A stretch of 64,000 nt of DNA from Aquimarina sp. MAR_2010_214 (GTDB lineage: Bacteria; Bacteroidota; Bacteroidia; Flavobacteriales; Flavobacteriaceae), in contig NZ_PJMS01000001.1 in the NCBI RefSeq assembly GCF_002846555.1, forward strand, positions 2,914,001-2,978,000, written 5' to 3'. Under the pieces are notes generated by a model. That model had not been told where the DNA came from, made no database searches, and saw only the letters and a list, made by a program, of their open reading frames with translations. A program made the translations under genes and the position numbers. Every line of letters begins with the position of its first letter. The first letter of the stretch is position 1. This document shows positions 44,032 through 53,900 of the stretch, in pieces.

Positions 44032-44066
44032 AGATTTATGGTTTTAAGTTCTGAGATTTTCTATAT

Positions 44067-44074
44067 CAAATATA
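44067..44074 (-). promoter_or_regulatory. -7 element before the FecE-like ATPase
   Basis: The minus strand reads TATATTTG, a perfect -7 match, about 36 bases before the ATT at 44031. The -33 box is weak and falls at the end of the gldFG gene. Confidence 0.5.
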
Positions 44075-44086
44075 GAGAATAGAATT

Positions 44087-46486
44087 TTAAACAGCTTTTT
44101 TATACTTTTTCTTTCTGATAAATGAAAATAAGAACCCAAAAACTATAAGGATAAGTAATGGAATTAGAATATTGATAATTTGCCATTGGATTTTGCTGTT
44201 AACAACTTTTTTGACATTCAGAAATGAAATCTTGGTTTCTTTACTTCTAACTTCGATAAGACCAGAATCGTCTAACAGATAATTTACTGCATTTAATAGA
44301 AACTCTTTATTTCCGTATTTTAAATTCATGGCAGGATCAAAACCTAATTCTATTGGTTGCCCTTTTCGTGTTTGGTTTTTAATAATATCACCATCAGCGA
44401 TAACGATCATTTTTGTAGAGGTACTCTTATCTTTGTGATCTGCAATTTTATGAGGTTTTATTCTGCCTTCATAGGTAGATTTAAAACTCCCTTCAAGTAG
44501 TACAGCTAGATTTTGAGGCCCTTCACTATAACTTGCAATATCTGGTTTTTTTCTAATGATATTTTCTAATCGTATTTCTTTGGGAACCCCTTCTATTTTT
44601 GATTTATCAGAACTTGTGAGCAGTATCGTCTTTTTGATACTGTTTTTTAGGGTATCAATCTGGTTCGAAAATTCAAATTTTACAGATTCTGTATTTTTAA
44701 CAATAGGGTGGTTGCTGGTACTTTTGGTTAGTGATCCATAGAACCATGGATACGGGGTGAATTGAGTTTCACTACCTTGCCCAGAAGCTAATACCAATGG
44801 GGCAGAATATAAATCATTCACCAAAACGGGATTAACTCTTACTCCATAAGAGAATAAAGCATCTCCTAATCTTAGATCTTGCATGATTGCAACAGAAGAA
44901 CCTTCAGGATTCATTAAACTATCGATTTCCATAGTAACAGATTCTAATAACCATAATGATTTTCCTCCATTCATTACAAATTGATCCAATACATATTTTT
45001 CTTTTTCAGAAAAAGCTTTTGTAGGCTTAGCATTGATAATCATATCAAAATTTTGCAACTCTTGTAATGTTTTGGTAGTATTACTAGATACCGAATCCAA
45101 GGTAAATGCTCCGACAAAGTAATAGTCTTGCAACGTTTTAATGAAATCTGCAATTTTGATATCGGGTAATTGTCCATTTCCTTTAAGCACTGCAATTTTG
45201 TGCTTTTTAGGATGTAGTAACTTGGTTAACCCATCTGCAAAAGCATATTCTAATTGTTGAATAGAACTGTTTACTCGTTCTTCGGAAGTGGCTCCAATAG
45301 TATTTTTGATTAAAGAAATTTTTACACTTCGGTTTTGATAGCTTAAGATCGCCCAGGGAACTACAGTTTCAATTTCGGTTTTTCCGTTTTCCTGTACGCT
45401 AACTTCCATTGGGGTTAGGCCAAATTTTTGTAGTTCTGTAATTGTTTGTGCCCGTATTTCTTCTTCCTCTAAAGGATTGGTGAAAATGTGCTGAATATTA
45501 GGGTTTATGGTATTAAATTCTTCTAATATTTGTTTGGTTTCAGATTGTAAACGTCTAAACTCTGAAGGGAAATCTCCCTCTAGTAGTACATCAATAACAA
45601 CAGGAGCTGTTGCTTCTTTTACCAAGTTTTTTGTAGCTTCAGAAAGTGTAAAACGACCATCCTGAGTAAGATCAAAACGATTATATAATGAGTTTCCGAT
45701 CAAAAATAAAATAATGGTAGAAATCAGTGTAATGCCAATAGGTTTGATTTTTTGCTTTGTAGCACCTTTTTTAAGAACGATAATGGTAAGAACTACAAAT
45801 AGAAGAATACTACTTAAAAAATAAAAGATATCTCTGGTATCCAAAATACCTTGACTCATACGTTCGTAATGCAATTGCATTCCTAGTTGTTCAAGGAAAG
45901 TATGTATTGCCCCTGGCAAGTTATAATTTGCAAGTCCGCTAAAACCAAAATAGAAAATGAAACATAGAAATAGCGAAATCAAGAAAGCAACAATCTGATT
46001 GTTGGTAATTGAGGAAGAAAATACCCCCATTGCGGTATATGCTGCTGCAAGTAATAATAGTGCAATGTAGGAGCCCATAGTACTTCCTATATCGAGGCTA
46101 CCTATAGGATTCCCTAATTGATAAATAGTGATTATATAAAGAAGACTGGGGATTAAAGCAATTAGGATTAAGGATAAGCTACCCAGATACTTTCCTAATA
46201 CCAATTGCCAGTTTTTGATTGGTTTTGTAATCAATACTTCCAAAGTTCCTTGTTTTTTTTCTTCTGCAAAACTCCTCATGGTTACGGCAGGGATGAGAAA
46301 TAGCAATATCCATGGTGCAATCTGGAAAAAGGGCGCAAGATCAGCAAACCCACTATCTAGAATATTAAATTCCCCTTTAAAGACCCATAAAAAAAGTCCG
46401 TTAAGGATTAAAAATATAGCAATCACCAAATATCCTACAGCAGAGGAGAAAAAGGTGTTGATTTCTTTTCGTATTAATGCAAACAT
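44087..46486 (-). CDS. Fused GldF-GldG gliding motility ABC transporter protein
   Basis: One frame of 799 residues joins two proteins normally encoded separately. Residues 1-240 are GldF, an ABC-2 permease with about six TMs (start MFALIRKEINTFFSSAVGYL). From about 246 the GldG sequence begins with its own TM (IKPIGITLISTIILFLIGNS) followed by LYNRFDLTQDGRFTLSEATK, a large periplasmic region and a last TM (WQIINILIPLLILIVFGFLF). In Flavobacterium johnsoniae gldF and gldG are adjacent genes that act with ATPase GldA in gliding. The junction (IIVLKKGATKQKIKPIG) includes an A6 run, so a sequencing error should be excluded. GldA is not in the window. Confidence 0.88.
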   Translation of the reverse strand: MFALIRKEINTFFSSAVGYLVIAIFLILNGLFLWVFKGEFNILDSGFADLAPFFQIAPWILLFLIPAVTMRSFAEEKKQGTLEVLITKPIKNWQLVLGKYLGSLSLILIALIPSLLYIITIYQLGNPIGSLDIGSTMGSYIALLLLAAAYTAMGVFSSSITNNQIVAFLISLFLCFIFYFGFSGLANYNLPGAIHTFLEQLGMQLHYERMSQGILDTRDIFYFLSSILLFVVLTIIVLKKGATKQKIKPIGITLISTIILFLIGNSLYNRFDLTQDGRFTLSEATKNLVKEATAPVVIDVLLEGDFPSEFRRLQSETKQILEEFNTINPNIQHIFTNPLEEEEIRAQTITELQKFGLTPMEVSVQENGKTEIETVVPWAILSYQNRSVKISLIKNTIGATSEERVNSSIQQLEYAFADGLTKLLHPKKHKIAVLKGNGQLPDIKIADFIKTLQDYYFVGAFTLDSVSSNTTKTLQELQNFDMIINAKPTKAFSEKEKYVLDQFVMNGGKSLWLLESVTMEIDSLMNPEGSSVAIMQDLRLGDALFSYGVRVNPVLVNDLYSAPLVLASGQGSETQFTPYPWFYGSLTKSTSNHPIVKNTESVKFEFSNQIDTLKNSIKKTILLTSSDKSKIEGVPKEIRLENIIRKKPDIASYSEGPQNLAVLLEGSFKSTYEGRIKPHKIADHKDKSTSTKMIVIADGDIIKNQTRKGQPIELGFDPAMNLKYGNKEFLLNAVNYLLDDSGLIEVRSKETKISFLNVKKVVNSKIQWQIINILIPLLILIVFGFLFSFIRKKKYKKAV

Positions 46487-46541
46487 AGTTTTATTTAGGA
46501 TTGAAGTTTTTTTAAGTTCATGAAATCATGTATCATAAACT

Positions 46542-46826
46542 TTATGCCTCGATTACACTCCATGCTTCTGGTCTTTGACTAAACTTATTTTTGGTATTTG
46601 CCCAAACTCCTTTGAATAACGCAGAGTTTCTATAGTTATTGAGATGCTCTTCAGATTCCCAATGACTATAGGTGAAAAATTGATTAGTTTGATGGGTGTC
46701 TCTTAATAACTTGAGATGACTACATCCTTCAAAATTTCTGATCTTCTCTTTATTCTGCTCAAAGTTTTCTAAAAAGGCATCAATTTGATCGGGTAAGAAT
46801 CCCATTTTTACGATTCGTATTATCAT
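46542..46826 (-). CDS. ABM-domain (antibiotic biosynthesis monooxygenase-like) protein
   Basis: A 94-residue ferredoxin-like-fold protein of the ABM superfamily: MIIRIVKMGFLPDQIDAFLE, GCSHLKLLRDTHQ, FFTYSHWESEEHLNNYRNSA. The WES...L..Y.NS..F motif is typical. Such proteins may be monooxygenases, quinol oxidases or haem-degrading enzymes. No further assignment is possible. Confidence 0.85.
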   Translation of the reverse strand: MIIRIVKMGFLPDQIDAFLENFEQNKEKIRNFEGCSHLKLLRDTHQTNQFFTYSHWESEEHLNNYRNSALFKGVWANTKNKFSQRPEAWSVIEA

Positions 46827-46892
46827 TTTTTTATTTTCAAAAGTATCCCTACAAGGTTTTTACAGTTTATTCTCGCTTTTTTTAGGTATTAA

Positions 46893-47723
46893 TTATTCAA
46901 AACTAATGCTTACCGTATCCCTGTAATATAATCCAAAGAGACTGGAGGCTCCTCCTACAGTTTTAGGGTTACTCTTATAGATAGCTAGTTCTAAGTACCC
47001 CGAAGAGTTAAAGACAGCTAATTTTTTACCATCTTCTTCGCGTTTACTTTTTTCAATATCAAAATTGATAGCATCACTATATCTATTGTATACATTTTCA
47101 AATACCGCTGTACGTGCTGTGATTTTAAATTTACGTCCTTTACCAATCTCATCAAATAGCTTACGTGTAATGTTAGTAACCAAATTACCATAATTATCGA
47201 TATAAATAATACTTCCCACGATCTGCTTATCTCCAAGATTTACAATAGGGGTAATTCCTTTTATTGTTTTAATTTCTGAGATTGTTTTTCCAATAACTTC
47301 TAGTGTACCACCTCTAGCAATATGACAGGCCACAGCCACAAAAACATCTAACACAGGAAAATTAGAAACAATGGCATCATGAATATTTATTTCTACAATC
47401 TTCTCTGGATTAAATTCTGATGTAATTAAACTTACCAGTCCATTATTAGCACATATAAAATAATGATCATCTAGTTTTACAGCAATATGTTTATTTTCTG
47501 GATTAGGTTCACTATCGATTCCTATAATATGAATACTTCCTTTTGGAAAACTTTTATAAGCATTTTGTATGATATATGCAGCTTCTGTTATATGAAAAGG
47601 TGAGATCTCATGAGATATATCAACAACTTTGGCATCTGGCAATTCTGTATAAATAGCCCCTTTAACCGCAGATACAAAATGATCCTTGATTCCGAAATCT
47701 GTAGTTAAGGTGATTATTGGCAT
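46893..47723 (-). CDS. SAM hydroxide adenosyltransferase (DUF62 family)
   Basis: A 276-residue protein related to SAM hydrolase and fluorinase. It begins PIITLTTDFGIKDHFVSAVK; the DFG Asp is the SAM-binding residue. Further motifs are VDISHEISPF, IHIIGIDSEPN, YFICANNGLVSLI and IYIDNYGNLVTNI. The family hydrolyses SAM to adenosine and methionine using water/hydroxide. Fluorinase itself has a loop (about 20 residues near residue 90-120) that is absent here, so fluorination is not expected. It diverges from phoH. Confidence 0.9.
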   Translation of the reverse strand: MPIITLTTDFGIKDHFVSAVKGAIYTELPDAKVVDISHEISPFHITEAAYIIQNAYKSFPKGSIHIIGIDSEPNPENKHIAVKLDDHYFICANNGLVSLITSEFNPEKIVEINIHDAIVSNFPVLDVFVAVACHIARGGTLEVIGKTISEIKTIKGITPIVNLGDKQIVGSIIYIDNYGNLVTNITRKLFDEIGKGRKFKITARTAVFENVYNRYSDAINFDIEKSKREEDGKKLAVFNSSGYLELAIYKSNPKTVGGASSLFGLYYRDTVSISFE

Positions 47724-47749
47724 GTATAAGAATTGTTAATATCTTTTAG

Positions 47750-47778
47750 TTGTAAGCACTTAAAAATATGTAAATTTG
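47750..47778 (+). promoter_or_regulatory. phoH promoter with long leader
   Basis: TTG at 47750-47752, an 18-base spacer and TAAATTTG at 47771-47778. The predicted transcript starts about 205 bases before the PhoH start codon. No other coding frame lies between. Confidence 0.7.
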
Positions 47779-47988
47779 TTTTGAAGTTATTCAAAGTTTT
47801 TCTTTGGACAACAAAATGATGATAAAACCATCGTATTTACTGTTTTTTTGATCACTAATTTATATAGTGATGATATAAACATTTTGCGTCGTTTTAAATT
47901 TCTATTTTGTTTTCCCGACAAAAACCTGAACAACTTTAGCAAACTTAGTCAATCCTAAAAAAAAATCATACTAAAATTCGTATAGCTT

Positions 47989-48945
47989 TTGAACGAACTT
48001 ATTATAGAACTTACAGAAATCAATCCGAGAGAGTTTTTCGGACTTCAGAATAGCAATATTCAATTACTAAAAAAATACTTCCCTAAGTTAAAAATTGTTG
48101 CAAGAGGTAGTAAGATAAAAGTGTATGGAGATGATGACATGCTCAAAGAGTTTGATATGCGTCTTAATATGCTTCTTGAGCATTTTGGTAAATACAATAA
48201 GCTGGATGAAAATGCAATAGAACGTGTACTTACCAGTGTGAGTAAGGCAGATTATGAAACATCACCCAACAGTGGAGAAACTTTAGTGCATGGTGTAGGA
48301 GGTAAACTGATTAAGGCCCAGACGGCTAATCAACGTAAACTCGTAGAGACTTGTAAAAAAAACGATATGGTTTTTGCTATTGGCCCAGCAGGTACCGGAA
48401 AAACGTATACCAGTGTTGCACTTGCTATTAAGGCACTTAAAGAAAAAGAGGTGAGACGTATTATTCTTACACGTCCTGCAGTAGAAGCTGGAGAAAACCT
48501 TGGATTCTTACCAGGAGATCTTAAAGAAAAACTGGATCCGTATATGCAGCCTCTGTATGATGCTTTACGGGATATGATACCTAGTGAAAAACTAGATAGT
48601 TATATTGAAAAAGGAGTTATCCAAATTGCACCAATGGCATTTATGAGAGGTAGAACACTGGATAATGCCTTTGTAATCCTTGATGAAGCGCAAAATACAA
48701 CACATGCGCAGATGAAAATGTTCCTGACACGTATGGGGAAAAATGCTAAGTTTATTATTACGGGAGATCCCGGACAGATAGATTTACCAAGAAGGGTTAC
48801 TTCTGGACTTAAAGAAGCTCTACTAGTGCTTAAAAACACACAAGGGATAGGTATGATTTACCTGGATGACAAAGATGTGATTCGTCATAAATTGGTAAAA
48901 AAGGTAATTGCAGCTTATAAAGAGATAGAACATAGAAATGGATAA
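47989..48945 (+). CDS. PhoH family ATPase
   Basis: A 318-residue P-loop protein. The N-terminal KH-like part (IELTEINPREFFGLQN to FPKLKIVARG) is followed by Walker A GPAGTGKTYTSVALAIKAL, the segment ILTRPAVEAGENLGFLPGDL and Walker B VILDEAQNTTHAQMKMFL. The start is a TTG giving MNELIIELTE, which I believe is common for PhoH in this group. PhoH proteins are thought to act as ATPases in RNA metabolism alongside YbeY-like nucleases. It is followed 58 bp later by purC. Confidence 0.92.
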   Translation: MNELIIELTEINPREFFGLQNSNIQLLKKYFPKLKIVARGSKIKVYGDDDMLKEFDMRLNMLLEHFGKYNKLDENAIERVLTSVSKADYETSPNSGETLVHGVGGKLIKAQTANQRKLVETCKKNDMVFAIGPAGTGKTYTSVALAIKALKEKEVRRIILTRPAVEAGENLGFLPGDLKEKLDPYMQPLYDALRDMIPSEKLDSYIEKGVIQIAPMAFMRGRTLDNAFVILDEAQNTTHAQMKMFLTRMGKNAKFIITGDPGQIDLPRRVTSGLKEALLVLKNTQGIGMIYLDDKDVIRHKLVKKVIAAYKEIEHRNG

Positions 48946-49003
48946 ATAGTTTCAGGTTTTAGTTTCTAATTGAAATTAAAGCCAGAAACCCGAAACCTAA
49001 GTA

Positions 49004-49951
49004 ATGAATACAATTGTTGATACAAACTATAATTTTCCTAATCAAAAATCGGTATACAAGGGAAAAGTAAGAGAGGTATATAGTATAAATGATGAACTTT
49101 TAGTTATGATTGCAACTGATCGTTTATCTGCATTTGATGTAGTAATGCCAAGAGGAATTCCTTTTAAGGGGCAGATTCTTAATCAAATTGCAACCAAAAT
49201 GATGAAAGAAACCGAAGATTTGGTGCCAAATTGGTTAATAGCGACTCCAGATCCAAATGTAGCTGTTGGACATCTGTGCCAACCTTTTAAAGTAGAGATG
49301 GTGATTAGAGGGTATCTTTCTGGTCATGCAGCTCGCGAATACAAAGCGGGTAAAAGAGTATTGTGCGGTGTATCTATGCCCGATGGTATGAAAGAGAATG
49401 GTAAATTTCCTCAGCCTATCATCACACCTTCTACCAAAGCAGATAATGGAGAGCACGATGAAGATATTTCTAGAGAAGAGATTTTGTCAAAAGGAATCGT
49501 TTCTGAAGAAGATTATCTTATTCTGGAGGATTATACACATAAACTTTTTCAAAGAGGAACAGAGATCGCTGCCAAAAGAGGGTTGATCCTTGTGGATACC
49601 AAATATGAGTTTGGGAAAACAAAAGATGGCAAAATTGTATTGATTGATGAAATACATACTCCGGATTCTTCTCGTTATTTCTATGCTGAAGGATATGAAG
49701 AACGACAACAGAATGGAGAATCACAAAAACAATTGTCTAAAGAATTTGTAAGACAATGGTTAATTAGTAATGGTTTTCAAGGTAAAGAAGGTCAACAGAT
49801 TCCTGAAATGACAGATGAATATATTAATTCTGTCTCTGAGCGTTATATCGAATTATATGAAAATATAACAGGAGTATCTTTTATAAAAGAAGATGTCTCT
49901 GATATACAAGGAAGGATAGAAGAGAATGTATTAGAATATTTGAGCAAATAG
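49004..49951 (+). CDS. purC: Phosphoribosylaminoimidazole-succinocarboxamide synthase
   Basis: A 315-residue SAICAR synthase that joins CAIR and aspartate with ATP in purine synthesis. The family motifs are: [68 protein letters not shown] and [10 protein letters not shown]...[14 protein letters not shown]. Length (about 310) matches the eukaryote-like long form (yeast ADE1). It follows phoH by 58 bp and could share its transcript. Confidence 0.96.
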   Translation: MNTIVDTNYNFPNQKSVYKGKVREVYSINDELLVMIATDRLSAFDVVMPRGIPFKGQILNQIATKMMKETEDLVPNWLIATPDPNVAVGHLCQPFKVEMVIRGYLSGHAAREYKAGKRVLCGVSMPDGMKENGKFPQPIITPSTKADNGEHDEDISREEILSKGIVSEEDYLILEDYTHKLFQRGTEIAAKRGLILVDTKYEFGKTKDGKIVLIDEIHTPDSSRYFYAEGYEERQQNGESQKQLSKEFVRQWLISNGFQGKEGQQIPEMTDEYINSVSERYIELYENITGVSFIKEDVSDIQGRIEENVLEYLSK

Positions 49952-49973
49952 AAAAACGATATTATCGTATTAA

Positions 49974-50006
49974 AAAAAGCTGTCGCTAATAAACGACAGC
50001 TTTTTT
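49974..50006 (+). terminator. Terminator after purC
   Basis: AAAAAGCTGTCG and CGACAGCTTTTTT form a perfect 12-bp stem with an 8-base loop. The reverse direction would serve the small peptide gene too. Confidence 0.9.
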
Positions 50007-50022
50007 GATATAAAATACAGAA

Positions 50023-50187
50023 TTAGTCGATTATAAGGACACATTCGAGTTCTGCACAATGACGCCCATAATCTGTACACAAGCCAGTTCTGGGGTCAAT
50101 GCATTGTTTTCTTCCTCCATTAACAGATAATTGTTGTTTTCTGTTTAATTTCTCAACACCATTAAGGTTCATAATGTTATTTAACAT
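50023..50187 (-). CDS. Double-glycine-leader peptide, bacteriocin/pheromone-like, peptide 2
   Basis: A 54-residue peptide. The leader MLNNIMNLNGVEKLNRKQQL is followed by SVNGG. The 29-residue core starts RKQCIDPRTGLCTDYGRHC and ends AELECVLIID, with four cysteines spaced C-x7-C-x6-C-x4-C. The leader shares a G-[IV]-x-K-L-x-x-K-Q-Q pattern and final NGGR with the peptide at 20443-20607, and both are exactly 54 residues. The stop is TAA at 50023-50025. A -7-like TATCTTTA at 50217-50224 lies 30 bases upstream. No peptidase-transporter or maturase gene is adjacent. Confidence 0.75.
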   Translation of the reverse strand: MLNNIMNLNGVEKLNRKQQLSVNGGRKQCIDPRTGLCTDYGRHCAELECVLIID

Positions 50188-50298
50188 GATATAGGTTTTA
50201 AAAGTTATTATACTTTTAAAGATATATGAAATGTCCTGTTTTCTACTACGGCATTACCACAATTAACAGTGTGTTATGATATGAAGAAGAATCATCAA

Positions 50299-50703
50299 TT
50301 ATGCTACCTTATACTCTAACAATTGTATATTATCTTGTAGGCGCTCTTTTACGATACTCATCATTCGTTTGTTTAATGCAGAAGAATTTTCCATATAGAC
50401 CTGGTATTCTTCTACAGTAAATTGACCTATAATCATTCCTTTTAAACTATTCCTGAATTTCATATCCTTTTGGATAGCATTCTCAATAAAATCAAAACGT
50501 TTTTCTAAGGATAATTCGTAGAAAGTATTCTTTCTTTTTTTGATATAGTTTTTAAATACTTCAATCAACAAATCTCCTTGTAATTTTATGATAGGTCTAA
50601 TTGTTTTGTTCTGAAATTGTTCATCATTAGACATGTTTTCAGAAACTCTTGCATTTAATAACTGTGGTCGTATTGCCAATAAATTTGATTCCCTGTTTTC
50701 CAT
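50299..50703 (-). CDS. Conserved flavobacterial protein of unknown function
   Basis: A 134-residue cytoplasmic, helical protein with no signal or TM. The core SNDEQFQNKTIRPIIKLQGD and FIENAIQKDMKFRNSLKGMI contains recurring hydrophobic heptads. Similar proteins in Flavobacteriaceae are sometimes labelled glyoxalase by transfer, but no metal-binding glyoxalase residues are seen. The 220-base stretch upstream holds no gene. Function unknown. Confidence 0.62.
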   Translation of the reverse strand: MENRESNLLAIRPQLLNARVSENMSNDEQFQNKTIRPIIKLQGDLLIEVFKNYIKKRKNTFYELSLEKRFDFIENAIQKDMKFRNSLKGMIIGQFTVEEYQVYMENSSALNKRMMSIVKERLQDNIQLLEYKVA

Positions 50704-50875
50704 AATAAAGAATGTTTACTAAAAATAAGTATTTGTTGTACTCAAAAATCAAGACTATGACTAGAGTTTTAAACGACTTATAAACAATAAAAATGTTACA
50801 TATATGTGATGTTTTATGCTAATCTAGCCTTTTTGTTTTTCTGCGACATTACCTAAATAATAAGTTTTATATAAT

Positions 50876-50903
50876 AAAAGCCCTCTATTATAGAGGGCTT
50901 TTA
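50876..50903 (-). terminator. Terminator of the sortilin-like protein gene
   Basis: AAAAGCCCTCTA and TAGAGGGCTTTT form a perfect 12-bp stem with a 3-base loop. Confidence 0.93.
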
Positions 50904-50924
50904 TGCAACAAGATGCTTTTCAGT

Positions 50925-53900
50925 TTATTTTTTTATGAATTCTTCTTTACTTAAAATTTTGACAGGAGTGTTCCCTGTTTTTTCAAGATATTTATTAAGT
51001 TTAGCTACCTGCTTACCATTGATTTTTTCGTATGCAGTTTTAGCTTCATTTAACCTTGTTTCTAATACTTCCTGATTTTCTAATTGAGCAAATGAAGGTT
51101 TCTCGAATTGCTCTGCCACTTCACCATATAAATCAGATAATTTCTCTCTCAATTGTGGTTCAGCTTCATCAACATAATTATCACCAGTGGTTACTACGAG
51201 AGTTTCTTTTAAGGTATTGAGCTCCTTAATAACGGTAGAAGTAACTTTTTGCGAGGCTGGATCTTTTTTTGATACTGCTTCGGCCTTCTTTATATTTTGA
51301 TCAATTTTATGAACCAGATATGCCAGATCTTCCATGTCATTAAATAACTCTTGCGTCGTTTTATTATGAGTAATTCTGTCTTTTTCTAAAATTAATGAGG
51401 TGGGATCATTTAATAATGTTATCGCACTTTCATATTGTTTCTTACCTTTTTTGAGTACTATTTTATAAGTCCCTGCAGAAACTCTTGGAGCAGTGAATCC
51501 CCCGAAGGTAAATGTTTTTCCAGCAGCTACTTTAGGTCCTTTTTTTCTGAAGTTCCAGGTTACTATATTAATTCCTTTAGCTTTTCCAGGGACAAGGCTT
51601 ACTATCTCATTACCATTTTGATCCTGGACAGATAGTGTCATTTTTCCAAAAGTATGTCTCTTTTTGAGATAGTAGATAACTTTTGCAGAAGAGCTTGGGT
51701 TATCACCTGTAAATTGAAGTTCTGTGCTTCCGCCACCAAAACCACCTTCTTCTTTGATTATTGAAGGTTTGGTATCAAAAAAGTGAACATCTTTGACAAG
51801 AACTTGTTGGTTTATTTGCCTTAGAGGAGAGATATCATCAATAATAATAACACCTCTACCGTGGGTTCCTAATACCAGGTCATTAGTTTTTTTCTGTAGA
51901 TCAATAAAATGCACCGCAGCAGCAGGCATATTATTGGTAAAACGAGACCAGTTTTTACCACCATTTATGGATATAAACAATCCAAATTCGGTACCTAAGT
52001 ATAGTAAATCTTCATTTACATAGTCTTCCTGAATGTTTCTTGCAAATCCTATAATCTCATCTGTCACCAAGGATTTCCATGTTTTTCCAAAATCTGATGT
52101 TTTATATACATAGGTATTCATATCTCCCGATGCATGACCATCAAACACAGCATATGCTGTCCCTTTATTATGTGAACTAGCTTCTATGTGATATACCCAG
52201 GTATTTTTTGGTACTCCTTGAATATTAGCTACTGTATTGGTCCAGGTCGCTCCGCCATCCTGTGTAACCTGTACATTACCATCATCAGTTCCTACCCAAA
52301 TTACCTTTTGATCAATTGGGGATTCTGCAATTGTAAAAATTGTAGTGTGAGTTTCGGCTCCCGATTTATCTGTAGAGATACCTCCTGATTCTTTATCTTG
52401 CTTTGCAGGATCATTGGTAGTTAGGTCTGGTGATATTTTTTTCCAGTTATTGCCCATATCTTCACTTACATGAAGGAATTGGCTACCCATATAAAACCGA
52501 TCTGGTTGATGATTACTTACAGCCATTGGAGCGTTCCAGTTAAAGCGTAAATCGGCCTCTCCCTTAATAGGTAAAGGGGCAACATTTTTGGTGTAATTCT
52601 TGTCTACATCATATCTCCAAACATTTTGTGCTCCTTGCATTTCAGAATATATAATATTCTTAGCTGGGTGTTTTAATACTCTAAATCCATCTCCATATCC
52701 AACACGGTTCCAGTCACGAGCTTCTATACCTCCCGGAGAAGAAGATGGCCCCCACCAGGAACCATTATCTTGCAGACCACCATAAATATTATATGGCTCT
52801 TCATTATCTACACTAATATGATAGAATTGAGAAATAGGTAAATTATCCACCATATCCATTGTTGAGCCACCATCCCAGCTTCTGTATACTCCACCATCGG
52901 TTCCCACATACATTCTGTCTGAATTGTTGATGTCAAAAACAATATCATGTATATCTGCATGCATATTTCCCAAGTTTTTGAACGTCTTTCCTCCATCTCT
53001 AGAGATAGAACCGAACAGTCCTCCTTTAACTAGAATATCCGGATTTTTTGGATCTACAACTATTCTAGCGAAATAGAAAGGTCTCACGACTAAGCCAAAA
53101 TCTCCATTTAATAATTTCCAATTGGCTCCTGCATCATCAGAACGATATAGTCCTTTATCTTCTTTACTTTCTACAACAGCATATACTATTTTAGAGTTTG
53201 AAGGGGCTATTGCCAATGCAAATCTACCCAGATCACCTTTAGGGAAACCATTATGGATTTTATTCCATGTTTTTCCTGCATCTGTAGATTTGTACAGTGC
53301 ACTACTAGGTCCTCCAGAATTAAATCCCCATGCAGTCCTTCTAAACTCCCACATTGCTGCATAGAGGGTATTAGGGTCTTTGGGATCCATTATAAGATCA
53401 TTGACTCCTGTTTTCTCATTAATATAAAGTATTTTTTCCCAGGTTTTTCCTCCATCTATTGTTTTGTATACTCCTCTGTCTTCACTATCTCCCCATAAAG
53501 CACCTAAGACTCCTACATAGACTTCATTAGAATTTTTTGGATTAATTTGGATACTTCCAATTCGTTCTGAATTTTCAAACCCCATTTTTTTCCAGTTCGC
53601 ACCACCATCTGTAGATTTGTATAAACCATCACCGATAGAGACACTGTTTCTGGTCCATATTTCACCTGTTCCTACCCAAATGGTATTGTCTGGATCGTTG
53701 GGATCAATCTTTACTACTCCTATTGATTGTGCATGATCATCGAATACAGAGGAAAAGCTTGCTCCTCCATTCGAGGATTTCCAAACCCCACCACCAGCAG
53801 TACCGGCGTATAGTATTTTATCATTAGTAGGGTGATTTTCTAAGTCTATAATTCGGCCACTCATGAGTGCGGGTCCGATTTGTCGTGCTTCAAGGTTTCC

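Noticed and set aside
46893..47723. Fluorinase/chlorinase
   Set aside because: The protein has the general SAM hydroxide adenosyltransferase motifs but no extra loop typical of halogenating members.
50299..50703. Glyoxalase annotation for the 134-residue helical protein
   Set aside because: No beta-alpha-beta-beta-beta module and no metal ligands; the sequence is helical.
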